Shown: piece after piece, positions 8,230-17,467 of the stretch | Layout of the letters: every line of letters starts with the position of its first letter | Position numbering within the stretch: the first letter of the stretch is position 1 | Source of the DNA: an uncultured Saprospiraceae bacterium | Lineage (GTDB): Bacteria; Bacteroidota; Bacteroidia; Chitinophagales; Saprospiraceae | Reading direction: 5' to 3' | Length of the DNA: 64,000 nt | Assembly: GCA_937959115.1 (NCBI GenBank) | Contig: CALGAW010000035.1 | Coordinates: 124,001-188,000, forward strand | Made by a program: the position numbers and the translations under genes | The notes under the pieces: generated by a model | The model's input: the letters and a program-made list of their open reading frames with translations, nothing else | Told to the model about the DNA's origin: nothing | The model's database searches: none

Positions 8230-9957
8230 ATGAAAAATTACATTTTACCACTGTTCATCTTATCCCTAGCTTTATTTGCAATCAATCAAACATATGCCCA
8301 ATGTACTACAGGATTAAGCCCTAATTTAGGTTTTGCGGCCGCTACCAGTTATACAAATTGTTCCAATCTGACTTATTGTGGTATTACGAATGGTGCTTGG
8401 ATTGGAAGTGGATCCGTCTCAGGTACTGTTACTTATGTTTTTAATCCGCCAACAAGTTATGTTGAAGTCGATTTTAATGCATTATCTGCAGTGACGATTA
8501 ATGGAGTGTTTATACATGAATATCTTGAAATCTGGGTAAATGGATCCTTTTTTAACCTAAACAATGCAGTAGGAACTACCTTCACTAATGGATTGCCTGG
8601 ATGCAATAGCACTATCGTTTCCTATATCACTGGCTCAGGGAATACGGGGAACTCAGGAATTATAGGTGTTATTGAACCACTAGGAGATAACGGAGCAGGG
8701 ACCGTAAAAATTGATTTTGGATGCGAACTTGATTCTATTCAGATTAGAAACATAAATGTTGGTGCAGCGCAAGGGAGTGTTATTCAAATACGAAGATGTC
8801 TCGATAATGCTACTGGAGGAAATTGTGGGAACTGTAATATTTTGGTTTCCAGCACTGCTACCGATCCAAGTTGCAAGGGCATTGCTGACGGATTGGCAAC
8901 CATAATTCCAGCAAACGGAACGCCCCCTTATACCTATGTTTGGAGTAATAGTGCCAATACGTCTACCGCTTCTGGCCTTGCTGCTGGCACGTATACCGTA
9001 ACGGTAACAGATGCTGATAATTGTACAAATACAGATTCGGTAACAGTTACTGACCCTGATGAATTATCGATCATTTTTAGTGTCTCAAATGTAAGTTGCG
9101 ATAGTCTAAACAATGGTGCGACAACTGCCGTGAATGATGGTGGAAATGCTCCCTTTTCCTATCAATGGGATTCAGGGCAAAACAGTTCTACTGCTAACAA
9201 TTTAGCTGTTGGTGTATACAAAGTAACTTTGACAGATGCCAATGGCTGTGAAGCAAAAGCAGGTGTCACTGTACAATTGGATGACTGCGCTCCTCCATGT
9301 CCTATCAATCCTTGCGTAGAAGCGATTGTCAACAATACGGATATCTGTGTGGTCATAACTGCAGACCCAAGTGATCCCTTGACAAGTCTTGACTGTGATG
9401 GCGACGGTGTTGACAATAGTGCTGAATGCAAAGACATGACAGACCCGCTTGATCCTTGTGATTATGAAGATACTAGCATCACGTTGCCAGTTACTGCTGA
9501 TCAAAGTGAATGTCCCGTGCCTTGCTCAGATTTGACACCAGTTATGACTATTTTGCCGGGTAATATTGCTGGGATGTCTGCTGTAGAGGTTGCAGTACAA
9601 GTTACAGAACTAGATAGTGTTGATACCGATGGATCAATCATCATTGTGCGTATTCCTTCAGATCCAAGACTTGTTTTTGTCTGGAACATTGGTCTAACGT
9701 TAGCCGCTTTGGTGCCAGTACAAAATGCTGACTGGAATTACTTAGGAGACAATGGGATTGTTCATACTTGGACATACAATGGACCAGGGTTGATTATTCC
9801 TGCAAAAAGTATCGCTGCTTTTGGGTTTCAATCCTTCTACGATCCTCAATCAACAGATGGTCAAACAACACTGACTGCCACAGTGATTCCTTTCGGTGGT
9901 GGTGAATGTAATGCACTCAATAATAATGATTCAGAGCGATTAGTTTACTTTGAATAG
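8230..9957 (+). CDS. Secreted SprB-repeat protein, first of a tandem pair
   Basis: 575 residues. A Sec signal peptide (MKNYILPLFILSLALFA...YAQ) is followed by a roughly 190-residue cysteine-containing domain (CTTGLSPNLGFA..., LTYCGITNGAWIGSGSVSG) that I do not recognise. Two SprB-type repeats follow (GTPPYTYVWSN...AAGTYTVTVTDADNC and NAPFSYQWDSG...DANGCEAKAG), then a thrombospondin-3-like calcium motif (DCDGDGVDNSAEC) and a C-terminal beta-rich domain (DLTPVMTILPGN...) shared with Bacteroidota adhesins. It ends ERLVYFE with no recognisable T9SS sorting domain. Probably surface-exposed or secreted; role in adhesion inferred from the repeats. Confidence 0.75.
   Translation: MKNYILPLFILSLALFAINQTYAQCTTGLSPNLGFAAATSYTNCSNLTYCGITNGAWIGSGSVSGTVTYVFNPPTSYVEVDFNALSAVTINGVFIHEYLEIWVNGSFFNLNNAVGTTFTNGLPGCNSTIVSYITGSGNTGNSGIIGVIEPLGDNGAGTVKIDFGCELDSIQIRNINVGAAQGSVIQIRRCLDNATGGNCGNCNILVSSTATDPSCKGIADGLATIIPANGTPPYTYVWSNSANTSTASGLAAGTYTVTVTDADNCTNTDSVTVTDPDELSIIFSVSNVSCDSLNNGATTAVNDGGNAPFSYQWDSGQNSSTANNLAVGVYKVTLTDANGCEAKAGVTVQLDDCAPPCPINPCVEAIVNNTDICVVITADPSDPLTSLDCDGDGVDNSAECKDMTDPLDPCDYEDTSITLPVTADQSECPVPCSDLTPVMTILPGNIAGMSAVEVAVQVTELDSVDTDGSIIIVRIPSDPRLVFVWNIGLTLAALVPVQNADWNYLGDNGIVHTWTYNGPGLIIPAKSIAAFGFQSFYDPQSTDGQTTLTATVIPFGGGECNALNNNDSERLVYFE
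9460..9524 (+). repeat. 65-bp identical tract shared with the downstream paralogue (copy A)
   Basis: Bases 9460-9524 are identical to 11328-11392, including all synonymous positions, whereas the flanking codons differ at many third positions. It encodes DYEDTSITLPVTADQSECPVP. This suggests recent local gene conversion. Confidence 0.85.
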
Positions 9958-10100
9958 TTTTGTTTAGTTGATTTAAATACTGAACCTTCAATTGAATTTG
10001 CTCATGTTGTATATAGTAAAATGCTTTTTTGTTATCTACTATTGTATGTTAAAAAGGTATTATTTTTAGAAATGCTTGATTAAATCTAAATCTTATAACT

Positions 10101-11825
10101 ATGAAAATTTTCTCCAAGATATCAATGATTGTATTGATCACTCTATTGACGATTCATCAACTTTCCGCGCAATGCTTGTCAGGATTAAGCCCCAATATGG
10201 GATTTGCAGATGTGACAAGCTGTACAAGCTGCTCACAATTGACCTATTGCGCGATTACAAATGGAGCGTGGATTGGTAATGGCTCAGTATCAGGAAATGC
10301 AGTTTTTGTTTTCAATCCACCAATAAAATACGTTGAAATTGACTTTAATGCGTTATCAAAAGTAACACAAGGAGGCGTCTTGATTTATGAGTATCTGGAG
10401 TTTTGGGTGAATGGTGCTTTCTTTGATTTAAACAATGCAGGAGGAACTTTTATTAATGGAATGCCAGGATGCACAGGAGCTACGGTTTCATTCGTAACAG
10501 GACCTGGGAATCCAGGTGATTCTGGTAAATTTGGAGTTATAGAGTGTAATGCCGATGGAGGATCTGGTGTAGTACAATTCGATTTAGGATGTGAAATTAA
10601 TTCTCTTGAAATAAAAAACATCAATATTGGTGCTGCACAAGGAAGTGTTATTCAAATTCGTCGCTGCCTAGATCCAGCAACTGGAGGAAACTGTGGCGGT
10701 TGCAACCTGATGGTCAACAATACATCAACAGATCCGACTTGCAGAGGCTTAGCTGATGGAGTCGCAACTGCAACGCCCTCAAATGGTTCACCTCCATATA
10801 CTTATCAGTGGAGCAATAGCGCAAATACTGCTTCAGTTTCAGGTCTTGCAGCAGGTACATACACTGTATCGATTACTGATGCTATTGGTTGCGCAAACAC
10901 AGGGTCAGTAACAATTGTAGAGCCAGATGAGTTCTCTCTCATTTTTAGTGTGTCAAATGTAGGTTGCGACAGCCTTGATAATGGAACAGCAACTGTAGTA
11001 AATGATGGTGGAAATGCTCCGTTTACCTATCAATGGGGTTCTGGGCATACTGGTTCTACAGCAAGTAATTTAGCTGTTGGAGTATACAAGGTTACCCTTA
11101 CAGATAATAATGGTTGCGAAGCTAAAGCTGGAGTAACAGTGCAACTCGACGACTGTCCACCGCTATGCACTACCAATCCTTGTGTAGAAGCCATTGTCAA
11201 CAATACAGACATCTGCACCGTGTTAACAAACGACCCTGCAGATCCCTTAGCAACGCTTGACTGTGATGGCGATGGTGTTAACAATGATACAGAGTGCTTA
11301 GATGGAACCGATCCGCTTGACCCTTGCGATTATGAAGATACTAGCATCACGTTGCCAGTTACTGCTGATCAAAGTGAATGTCCCGTGCCTTGTCCTGATC
11401 TTACGCCCGTAATGACCATTCTGCCTGGTAATATTGCTGGAATGTCGGCAGTAGAAGTTGCTGTTCAAGTTACTGAGTTAGACAGTGTGGCCACTGATGG
11501 GTCAGTCATCATCGTTCGTATTCCAGCAGATCCAAGGCTTGTCTTTGTTTGGAACATCGGTTTGACAACTGCAGCATTAGTGCCAGTACAAAATGCTGAT
11601 TGGAATTACCTAGGAAGCAATGGATTTATTCATACTTGGACGTACAATGGTCCAGGATTAATTATTCCTGCAGATGGCATAGCTGCTTTCGGGTTTCAAT
11701 CCTTCTACGATCCACAATCAACAGATGGTCAAACAACGCTTACAGCTACGGTAATTCCATTTGGTGGTGGAGAATGTAACGCATTAAACAATACAGATTC
11801 AGAACGATTGGTATACTTTGAATAA
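10101..11825 (+). CDS. Secreted SprB-repeat protein, second of a tandem pair
   Basis: 574 residues and co-linear with the gene at 8230 along its whole length: signal peptide (MKIFSKISMIVLITLLTIHQLSAQ), unknown N-terminal domain (LSPNMGFA..., LTYCAITNGAWIGNGSVSG), two SprB repeats, calcium motif DCDGDGVNNDTEC and the same C-terminal domain ending ERLVYFE. It arose by tandem duplication. Divergence is uneven: the N-terminal half has many substitutions, while blocks in the last third are nearly identical. The 143-bp gap before it contains no terminator that I can see, so the pair may share a transcript. Sorting domain absent, as in its partner. Confidence 0.75.
   Translation: MKIFSKISMIVLITLLTIHQLSAQCLSGLSPNMGFADVTSCTSCSQLTYCAITNGAWIGNGSVSGNAVFVFNPPIKYVEIDFNALSKVTQGGVLIYEYLEFWVNGAFFDLNNAGGTFINGMPGCTGATVSFVTGPGNPGDSGKFGVIECNADGGSGVVQFDLGCEINSLEIKNINIGAAQGSVIQIRRCLDPATGGNCGGCNLMVNNTSTDPTCRGLADGVATATPSNGSPPYTYQWSNSANTASVSGLAAGTYTVSITDAIGCANTGSVTIVEPDEFSLIFSVSNVGCDSLDNGTATVVNDGGNAPFTYQWGSGHTGSTASNLAVGVYKVTLTDNNGCEAKAGVTVQLDDCPPLCTTNPCVEAIVNNTDICTVLTNDPADPLATLDCDGDGVNNDTECLDGTDPLDPCDYEDTSITLPVTADQSECPVPCPDLTPVMTILPGNIAGMSAVEVAVQVTELDSVATDGSVIIVRIPADPRLVFVWNIGLTTAALVPVQNADWNYLGSNGFIHTWTYNGPGLIIPADGIAAFGFQSFYDPQSTDGQTTLTATVIPFGGGECNALNNTDSERLVYFE
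11328..11392 (+). repeat. 65-bp identical tract shared with the upstream paralogue (copy B)
   Basis: Partner of 9460-9524. The identity begins and ends abruptly (ccttgC|gat at the left and ccttg|T at the right, against ccttgT|gat and ccttg|C in copy A). Confidence 0.85.
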
Positions 11826-11940
11826 AGCGATTTAAAGATGAACTAGTAAGGAATTGGGCAATCAAAATAATTGAAGAAAACAGATTCTTTAAAAAAGCGG
11901 CATTGTATTCTTTTGACTCCTCCCCTTAAATCAAGGAAAA

Positions 11941-13092
11941 CTAAGCCCTATGATTGCGAAACGCTCGATCTAGATCATCAATAAGATCCTTCACGTCCTC
12001 AATACCAACACTTAAACGGATCAGTGAATCCGTCATGCCAACCGCTAAGCGATCCGTGCGGGGAATAGAACCATGCGTCATGGTGGGAGGATGCCCGATG
12101 AGTGACTCCACACCACCAAGGGACTCTGCCAATGAAAAGAGTCGAGTGTTTTCCATGACTTTTGAGGCGCCTTGCAATGTATCTTCTTTGAGTGTAAAGG
12201 AAAGCATCCCTCCAAAATCACGCATTTGTGCTTTGGCAATTGCGTGTCCGGGATGTTCTGCAAAACCAGGATAAAAGACCCGCTGAATCTTATCATTTCC
12301 TTTAAGAAACTCAGCAATTTGCCTAGCGTTTTGGCAAGCGCGCTCCATTCGAAGATGTAAGGTCTTAATGCCTCTTAGAACTAGGAAACAGTCTTGTGGC
12401 CCGGGAACAGCACCTGTGCTCTTTTGAAGGAAATATAGTTGTTCAGCAATTTCCTCATCCTTACAAATCACTGCACCATGAATTACATCTGAGTGGCCAC
12501 CAATATACTTAGTTGCCGAATGCACTACGATATCAGCTCCTAAGTCAAGCGGGTTTTGTAAGTAAGGCGATGCAAAGGTATTATCAACACAAACCATGAT
12601 ATTATGCGCCTTGGCTAAGCTGCAGATGGCTTTGATGTCAATAATGTTGAGCATAGGATTGGTCGGCGTTTCCAACCAAAGCATTTTGGTGTTTTTGTTG
12701 ATTTTTGCTTCTATTTGCTCCAGCCCATTCATTGGAACAAAGTGAAACTTCATACCAAATCGTTCAAATATTTTAACAAATGTTCGATAACTACCGCCGT
12801 ATAGGTCATTCGTAGAAATCACCTCGTCACCATTACTCATTAACTTCATGACGGCATCAACTGCAGCCATACCACTGGAAAAACAAACTCCAAATTTTCC
12901 ATTTTCCAGTGCGGCCAGATTTTTTTCTAATACGCTTCTCGTCGGGTTTTTCGTTCGAGCATATTCAAAACCCTTGTTCACACCTATTGCTTCTTGCACG
13001 TAGGTGGAGGTTTGAAAAATTGGAGTCATAATTGCCCCAGTAGAAGCGTCTGGCTCAATGCCTGCATGTATTACTTTGGTACCAAATCTCAT
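11941..13092 (-). CDS. metB: Cystathionine gamma-synthase/lyase family PLP enzyme
   Basis: 383 residues from the ATG at 13092 (MRFGTKVIHAG); a TTG two codons upstream is possible. Fold-type I PLP enzyme of the Cys/Met metabolism family: FQTSTYVQ near the N-terminus, VDNTFASPYLQNP, the PLP lysine in HSATKYIGGHSDVIHGA, and the C-terminal SLGGVESLIGHPPTMTH. It acts in transsulfuration, joining cysteine to an O-activated homoserine or cleaving cystathionine. Synthase and lyase members are difficult to separate from sequence, so metB is a best guess. It stands alone, transcribed convergently towards the SprB pair. Confidence 0.8.
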   Translation of the reverse strand: MRFGTKVIHAGIEPDASTGAIMTPIFQTSTYVQEAIGVNKGFEYARTKNPTRSVLEKNLAALENGKFGVCFSSGMAAVDAVMKLMSNGDEVISTNDLYGGSYRTFVKIFERFGMKFHFVPMNGLEQIEAKINKNTKMLWLETPTNPMLNIIDIKAICSLAKAHNIMVCVDNTFASPYLQNPLDLGADIVVHSATKYIGGHSDVIHGAVICKDEEIAEQLYFLQKSTGAVPGPQDCFLVLRGIKTLHLRMERACQNARQIAEFLKGNDKIQRVFYPGFAEHPGHAIAKAQMRDFGGMLSFTLKEDTLQGASKVMENTRLFSLAESLGGVESLIGHPPTMTHGSIPRTDRLAVGMTDSLIRLSVGIEDVKDLIDDLDRAFRNHRA

Positions 13093-13376
13093 AGTCAATA
13101 ATTTGAATTGGCAAGGTAATAAAAAAGAGATAGATGTTTGAATTCTGGGCAGGTGAGAGATTTTGTGGTTTTTTTATGCTAAAACTGTTGTTTCATTTTT
13201 TTCTGAAAGAATTGTAAATTTGTTGAAATTACTGGAAATTTTGTGTCTAATGAGCTAACTTGCAATTGGTTTGTTACTATTTGTAAGCAGATTTGTCTAA
13301 ATGAGTTGTACGAACAATGCGAATCTTGCTAATTATTTAATAATTTCACAGTAAACTTTAGATACTTGCAACCAAT

Positions 13377-14720
13377 ATGAAGTCAGATTCAGGTTTTTCC
13401 AAACTTTCAAAACGCAAAAAGCTACGATGGGTCGTGGAGAATTTTTTCCGTAACCCTGAAGAAGTAATGCGTGAATTGACAGGTTTCTGGCACCATTCAG
13501 AAGAAAAGCAAAAAATCTTTGATGAGTTTAGCGAAAACACGCTGACCAATTTTTATCTCCCTTTCGGAATTGCTCCCAACTTTGTAATTAATGGAACCAC
13601 CTACTGTGTGCCAATGGTGATTGAGGAAAGTTCTGTGGTTGCAGCAGCTTCTGCTGGGGCAAAGTTTTGGATGGATCGAGGCGGGTTTAAGGCTACAGTT
13701 ACTGATGTTACTAAAGTAGGACAGGTACATTTTCTATGGCACGGCAAAAAAAGTAAACTGGAAAGCGTTTTCCCTGATCTACGCAGTCGCTTGCTTGAAG
13801 AAGCCAAACACATCACAGCGAATATGGACAAGAGAGGCGGTGGTATTCTTCAAGTAGAATTAGTTGATAAGAAAGAGATTGAATCAGGTTACTATCAGTT
13901 AGATTGTACGTTTAATACGTGTGATGCAATGGGAGCCAACTTCATTAATTCTGTCCTAGAGCAATTCGCAAAGACGTTAAAAGGATTCGTGGCAACACAT
14001 GCTATATTTGATGATTCAGAACGAGAAGTAACCATCGTGATGGCTATCCTTTCAAATTATACACCAGAATGCCTAGTGAAAGCATGGGCAGAATGCCCGA
14101 TTGAAGCACTCGGGAAAGTGGTAGAGGATGACCCAGAAACCTTCGCAAAAAAGTTTGAACTAGCCGTACGGATTGCACATCACGATATCGCAAGAGCTAC
14201 CACACACAACAAAGGTATTTTTAATGGGATAGATGCTGTAGTTATGGCAACAGGCAATGATTTTAGAGCCGTTGAAGGCTGTGGACACACATTCGCTGCC
14301 CGAAGCGGTCAATATAGAAGTCTCACAAGCGCATCTATTGAAGATGGAATGTTTCGGTTCTCTATCGAGTTTCCGATTGCAGTCGGTACGGTAGGCGGCT
14401 TGACGAATCTTCATCCATTAGCAAAGCGATCGCTTGAATTGCTAGGGAATCCCAATGCTAAGGAGTTGATGCAGATCATTGTTTGTGTTGGGTTAGCCCA
14501 AAACTTTGCAGCCGTGAAGTCCTTAGTGACGACTGGGATTCAATTTGGCCATATGAAAATGCATTTGATGAATATCTTGATTCATATGAATGCTACAAAA
14601 GAGGAGATACAGCTTGCAGTTGAGCATTTCAATGAAAAAACGATTAGTTTTACTGCGGTAAGGGAATTCCTTGATGCTTTACGTGCAGAGAATTTAATTC
14701 AGAACACGAAGTCCGCTTAG
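13377..14720 (+). CDS. Hydroxymethylglutaryl-CoA reductase, class II type
   Basis: 447 residues. Motifs of the class II (Pseudomonas mevalonii-like) branch are present: catalytic Glu in IEESSVVAAAS, Lys in HNKGIFNGIDA, Asp in TGNDFRAVEGCGHTFAAR, the TVGGLT segment, and a C-terminal GIQFGHMKMHLMNIL with the expected His. The enzyme interconverts HMG-CoA and mevalonate. In Bacteroidota with a mevalonate pathway this form is thought to work biosynthetically, and the adjacent GHMP kinase supports that. The upstream 284 bp are AT-rich and contain TAAATTTG at 13215, a possible -7 box without a good -33 partner. Confidence 0.9.
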   Translation: MKSDSGFSKLSKRKKLRWVVENFFRNPEEVMRELTGFWHHSEEKQKIFDEFSENTLTNFYLPFGIAPNFVINGTTYCVPMVIEESSVVAAASAGAKFWMDRGGFKATVTDVTKVGQVHFLWHGKKSKLESVFPDLRSRLLEEAKHITANMDKRGGGILQVELVDKKEIESGYYQLDCTFNTCDAMGANFINSVLEQFAKTLKGFVATHAIFDDSEREVTIVMAILSNYTPECLVKAWAECPIEALGKVVEDDPETFAKKFELAVRIAHHDIARATTHNKGIFNGIDAVVMATGNDFRAVEGCGHTFAARSGQYRSLTSASIEDGMFRFSIEFPIAVGTVGGLTNLHPLAKRSLELLGNPNAKELMQIIVCVGLAQNFAAVKSLVTTGIQFGHMKMHLMNILIHMNATKEEIQLAVEHFNEKTISFTAVREFLDALRAENLIQNTKSA

Positions 14721-14866
14721 TTATTCTTCGCCTTTTAACGACAGCCGTTATTTGTCGTGGAAATGAACTGAACCCCAAAACTAAATAGCACTACAGATTT
14801 GCACAGATTCACACAGATTAAGCACCAATTTTATTGGAAAATGTTATTCACTATTCGACATACCAT

Positions 14867-15766
14867 ATGCCAATAACCATTCACGCCAAGGGGAAATTAC
14901 TGATTACTGGAGAATATTTTGTTCTTGATGGTGCGAAGGCATTGGCCGTTCCTACAAAATTTGGTCAATCCTTTGAATTTAGTCCATCTCAAATCATGCA
15001 AATTTCTTGGGAAGGGTATGATGATCTTGGTCATTGTTGGATGAAAGAGTTGATCGACTTACCACTTGATCCAAAAGTAGTACCTGCTACATCACCAAAA
15101 AACCGCTTAATCCAAGTGCTTCAACAGATACAAGCCTTGAATTCTAACGTTCTTAATAAGGGGTGGAAAGTAACGACTCGCCTAGAATTTCCAAGAGATT
15201 GGGGATTAGGGAGTAGTTCGACTATGATTTATGCAATGGCGCAATGGTCAAACGTTGATCCATATGCGTTGTTACAGACTACTTTTGGAGGCTCAGGATA
15301 TGATATTGCTTGCGCTGGTGCAGAAAGCGCAGTGTTGTACACTGTTTCTGAACGGGACGTTCCTGTTGCTTGGATGCCCGATTTCTGTGATCAATTGTAC
15401 TTCGTACATCTAAATCAGAAACAAAACAGTCGTGAAGGTATTCAGCATTACCGAGAAGCTAAGTTTGATAAGACTGCGGTGATCAATAAACTAGATGCGA
15501 TTACAGCTGCCCTGCAGGAATGCCATGATCTTACAACCTTTGAAGGATTGCTTCGGAGACATGAACAGGTGGTTGGGGAAGCACTTACCTTACCTTTGGT
15601 ACCAGAGGCACTCTTCCCTGATTATTGGGGCGCTGCAAAGTCACTAGGGGCTTGGGGCGGCGATTTTGTCTTGGTGACAAGTGATCGGAGTCGAGAGGAG
15701 ACGCTTAAGTATTTTAGAGGACGTGGCTATTCTACTGTTCTAGGATGGCGTAAAATGTGCCTTTAA
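14867..15766 (+). CDS. GYDIA family GHMP kinase (mevalonate-pathway associated)
   Basis: 299 residues from the ATG at 14867; an in-frame TTG 33 bp upstream is less likely because the conserved GHMP N-terminus (AKGKLLITGEYFVL) falls right after this ATG. The ATP-binding GHMP loop is DWGLGSSSTMIYA near residue 110, followed by GGSGYDIACA, which gives the family its name. GHMP kinases phosphorylate small hydroxyl substrates. Neighbouring HMG-CoA reductase points to mevalonate or a derivative, but the substrate of this subfamily is not established as far as I know. It follows the reductase by about 145 bp and may be co-transcribed. Confidence 0.8.
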   Translation: MPITIHAKGKLLITGEYFVLDGAKALAVPTKFGQSFEFSPSQIMQISWEGYDDLGHCWMKELIDLPLDPKVVPATSPKNRLIQVLQQIQALNSNVLNKGWKVTTRLEFPRDWGLGSSSTMIYAMAQWSNVDPYALLQTTFGGSGYDIACAGAESAVLYTVSERDVPVAWMPDFCDQLYFVHLNQKQNSREGIQHYREAKFDKTAVINKLDAITAALQECHDLTTFEGLLRRHEQVVGEALTLPLVPEALFPDYWGAAKSLGAWGGDFVLVTSDRSREETLKYFRGRGYSTVLGWRKMCL

Positions 15767-15888
15767 ATTTGCCTGTTCGCGTGAAATTCAAAATAAATTG
15801 CTTGTAATTTTAGTATTTATAAAAATTAATTTTAAATTTATTCTGCCTACCCTTATTAAATTCTTTTATTAACAATAAAGCTTTAATT

Positions 15889-16302
15889 ATGAATTATGTA
15901 GCAATGCTTTTAGGAGCAATTTCTGTGATGGTTTTGGGAATGGTTTGGTATCATCCAAAAGTACTTGGTACTACTTGGATGAAGGGGGCAGGACTGAATG
16001 AAGAAGATCTGAAAGAAGTGAATCCAGTAACCATGATTGGTGCACTTTTAATGGCTGGAGTCATTGCTTATGCTTCTTCGAGGTATGCAGGCCATACGGA
16101 AGAAGGCATGAGTCAGTTTGTACATGGTATGTATCATGGCTTTATGCCGGCAATTATGTATGTAGCACCAGTACTTGTAAGTAAAGGACTTTTTGAGAAG
16201 AAAGACTTAAGTTGGATTTTTATTGGGGTCGCTTATTGGGTATTGGCTATTACTATTGTTAGTGGTATTGTTTATGCCTTGACTCCTGTGACTGCTGGAT
16301 AG
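15889..16302 (+). CDS. DUF1761 family membrane protein
   Basis: 137 residues and four predicted membrane segments. The first helix ends in the family signature GMVWYHPKVLGTTWMKGAG, and a further helix contains HGMYHGFMPAIMYVAPV. No biochemical role is known for this family. The ATG at 15889 gives MNYVAMLLGAIS, a plausible start inside the first helix. It stands alone on the plus strand with AT-rich flanks. Confidence 0.75.
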   Translation: MNYVAMLLGAISVMVLGMVWYHPKVLGTTWMKGAGLNEEDLKEVNPVTMIGALLMAGVIAYASSRYAGHTEEGMSQFVHGMYHGFMPAIMYVAPVLVSKGLFEKKDLSWIFIGVAYWVLAITIVSGIVYALTPVTAG

Positions 16303-16405
16303 GTGAAATATTGATTAAATGTTTGTCCTTTTGCAAACTCAACTTTGTTATTAATTTCATCTTAACGATCAAATTTATATTTTTACAGCCTTAATTATTT
16401 GTAAA

Positions 16406-17335
16406 ATGAATGAAGGCTTAGTTGTATTGATCTCTGCCTTACCCGGCATCTTGATTGCTTTGGGTATATGGGCACTCGACAGAAAAAGAGAAGACTCTCG
16501 GAACATAGTTGGGTTGTTTTTCCTTGGTATGGCGATTACTATTCCTGCATATGCTGCACAGGAACTCAGTACAATGGCTGGGTTTGGAGATACAACAAGC
16601 ATTGCCAAAACACTGCTCTACGCATTTGTCATTATCGCATTTACAGAAGAAATTTTTAAATACATCGCCATGCGGTTCTACCTGATGCCCAAGGCGTATT
16701 TTGATGAGAAAATGGATGGTATTGTCTTCTGCGTTATTATGGCGATGGGGTTTGCCACCCTTGAAAACGCTTTGTATGCTGCAGACTTGGGGCTTGAGAC
16801 GGTACTTGTAAGAATATTCACTTCTGTGCCAGCACATGGTGTCTTTGGTGCTATTATGGGCTATTTTATCAGCCGTGCAAAGTTTGATGCTGCAAATAAA
16901 CAACGCCATATCATCTTAGCATTTGTTATTCCATTTGTCTTGCATGGATTGTTCGATTTCTTTATCCTTCAGGAATATAGTGAAGACATGATGGGGTTAT
17001 CCCTATTGGTTTTGTTAGCTGGCTTAGTAGCGTCAGTTTGGATGATTATTCAATTTAGAAAAACAAGTGTTGAATCACCTGAAATTGTTGTAGCTGCACC
17101 AGGGGTTGAGGATGCTCCAATTTCACTAGAAAATGCGAAAGACCAAATACCAGATACTCCTGCACCAGAACCAGAGGCGACAACAGAGATTCCAGAAAAT
17201 AGTACTACCATTACTGGTTCCTCAGTAGATTCTGACTTAGGATACAATGAATCACTTGAGGAAAGTATTGCTGAGATTGAAGATGAATTGGACGAAATGC
17301 GTGAACAACTAGAAGCTGATGACAAGGACGATTAG
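16406..17335 (+). CDS. PrsW-like intramembrane metalloprotease with acidic tail
   Basis: 309 residues with about seven membrane helices in the first 215. Motifs of the PrsW/CAAX-protease-like superfamily are present: TEEIFKYIAMR (Glu-Glu), GFATLENALYA, a conserved His in VPAHGVFGAIMGYF, and HGLFDFF. These would bind zinc within the membrane. In Bacillus, PrsW cleaves an anti-sigma factor; the substrate here is unknown and no sigma/anti-sigma pair is adjacent. The last 90 residues are hydrophilic and strongly acidic (PAPEPEATTEIPE, then EIEDELDEMREQLEADDKDD), an extension beyond the core family domain. Confidence 0.75.
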   Translation: MNEGLVVLISALPGILIALGIWALDRKREDSRNIVGLFFLGMAITIPAYAAQELSTMAGFGDTTSIAKTLLYAFVIIAFTEEIFKYIAMRFYLMPKAYFDEKMDGIVFCVIMAMGFATLENALYAADLGLETVLVRIFTSVPAHGVFGAIMGYFISRAKFDAANKQRHIILAFVIPFVLHGLFDFFILQEYSEDMMGLSLLVLLAGLVASVWMIIQFRKTSVESPEIVVAAPGVEDAPISLENAKDQIPDTPAPEPEATTEIPENSTTITGSSVDSDLGYNESLEESIAEIEDELDEMREQLEADDKDD

Positions 17336-17339
17336 TAAT

Positions 17340-17412
17340 TTGTGCTTAGTACTTGGGAGAGCGGAAGGTTGTTTGCTACACTGCATTTTACCAATCACTA
17401 AGTACTAATCAC
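17340..17412. repeat. Copy of a dispersed GTGCTTAGTACTT intergenic word, inverted pair
   Basis: Contains GTGCTTAGTACTT and, 40 nt later, the near-complement ATCACTAAGTACTAATCAC. Related words occur at 32656-32705 and 38008-38086. AT-rich and non-coding; function unknown. Confidence 0.4.
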
Positions 17413-17467
17413 TCAATTTCAACAGTCAAAAAAGTGTATATTAGCATCCAATTTTTAATTCATTGAA

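Noticed and set aside
13215-13222. TAAATTTG as the HMG-CoA reductase promoter
   Set aside because: The -7 box fits but lies 155 nt before the start, and no TTG is present at the proper -33 spacing.
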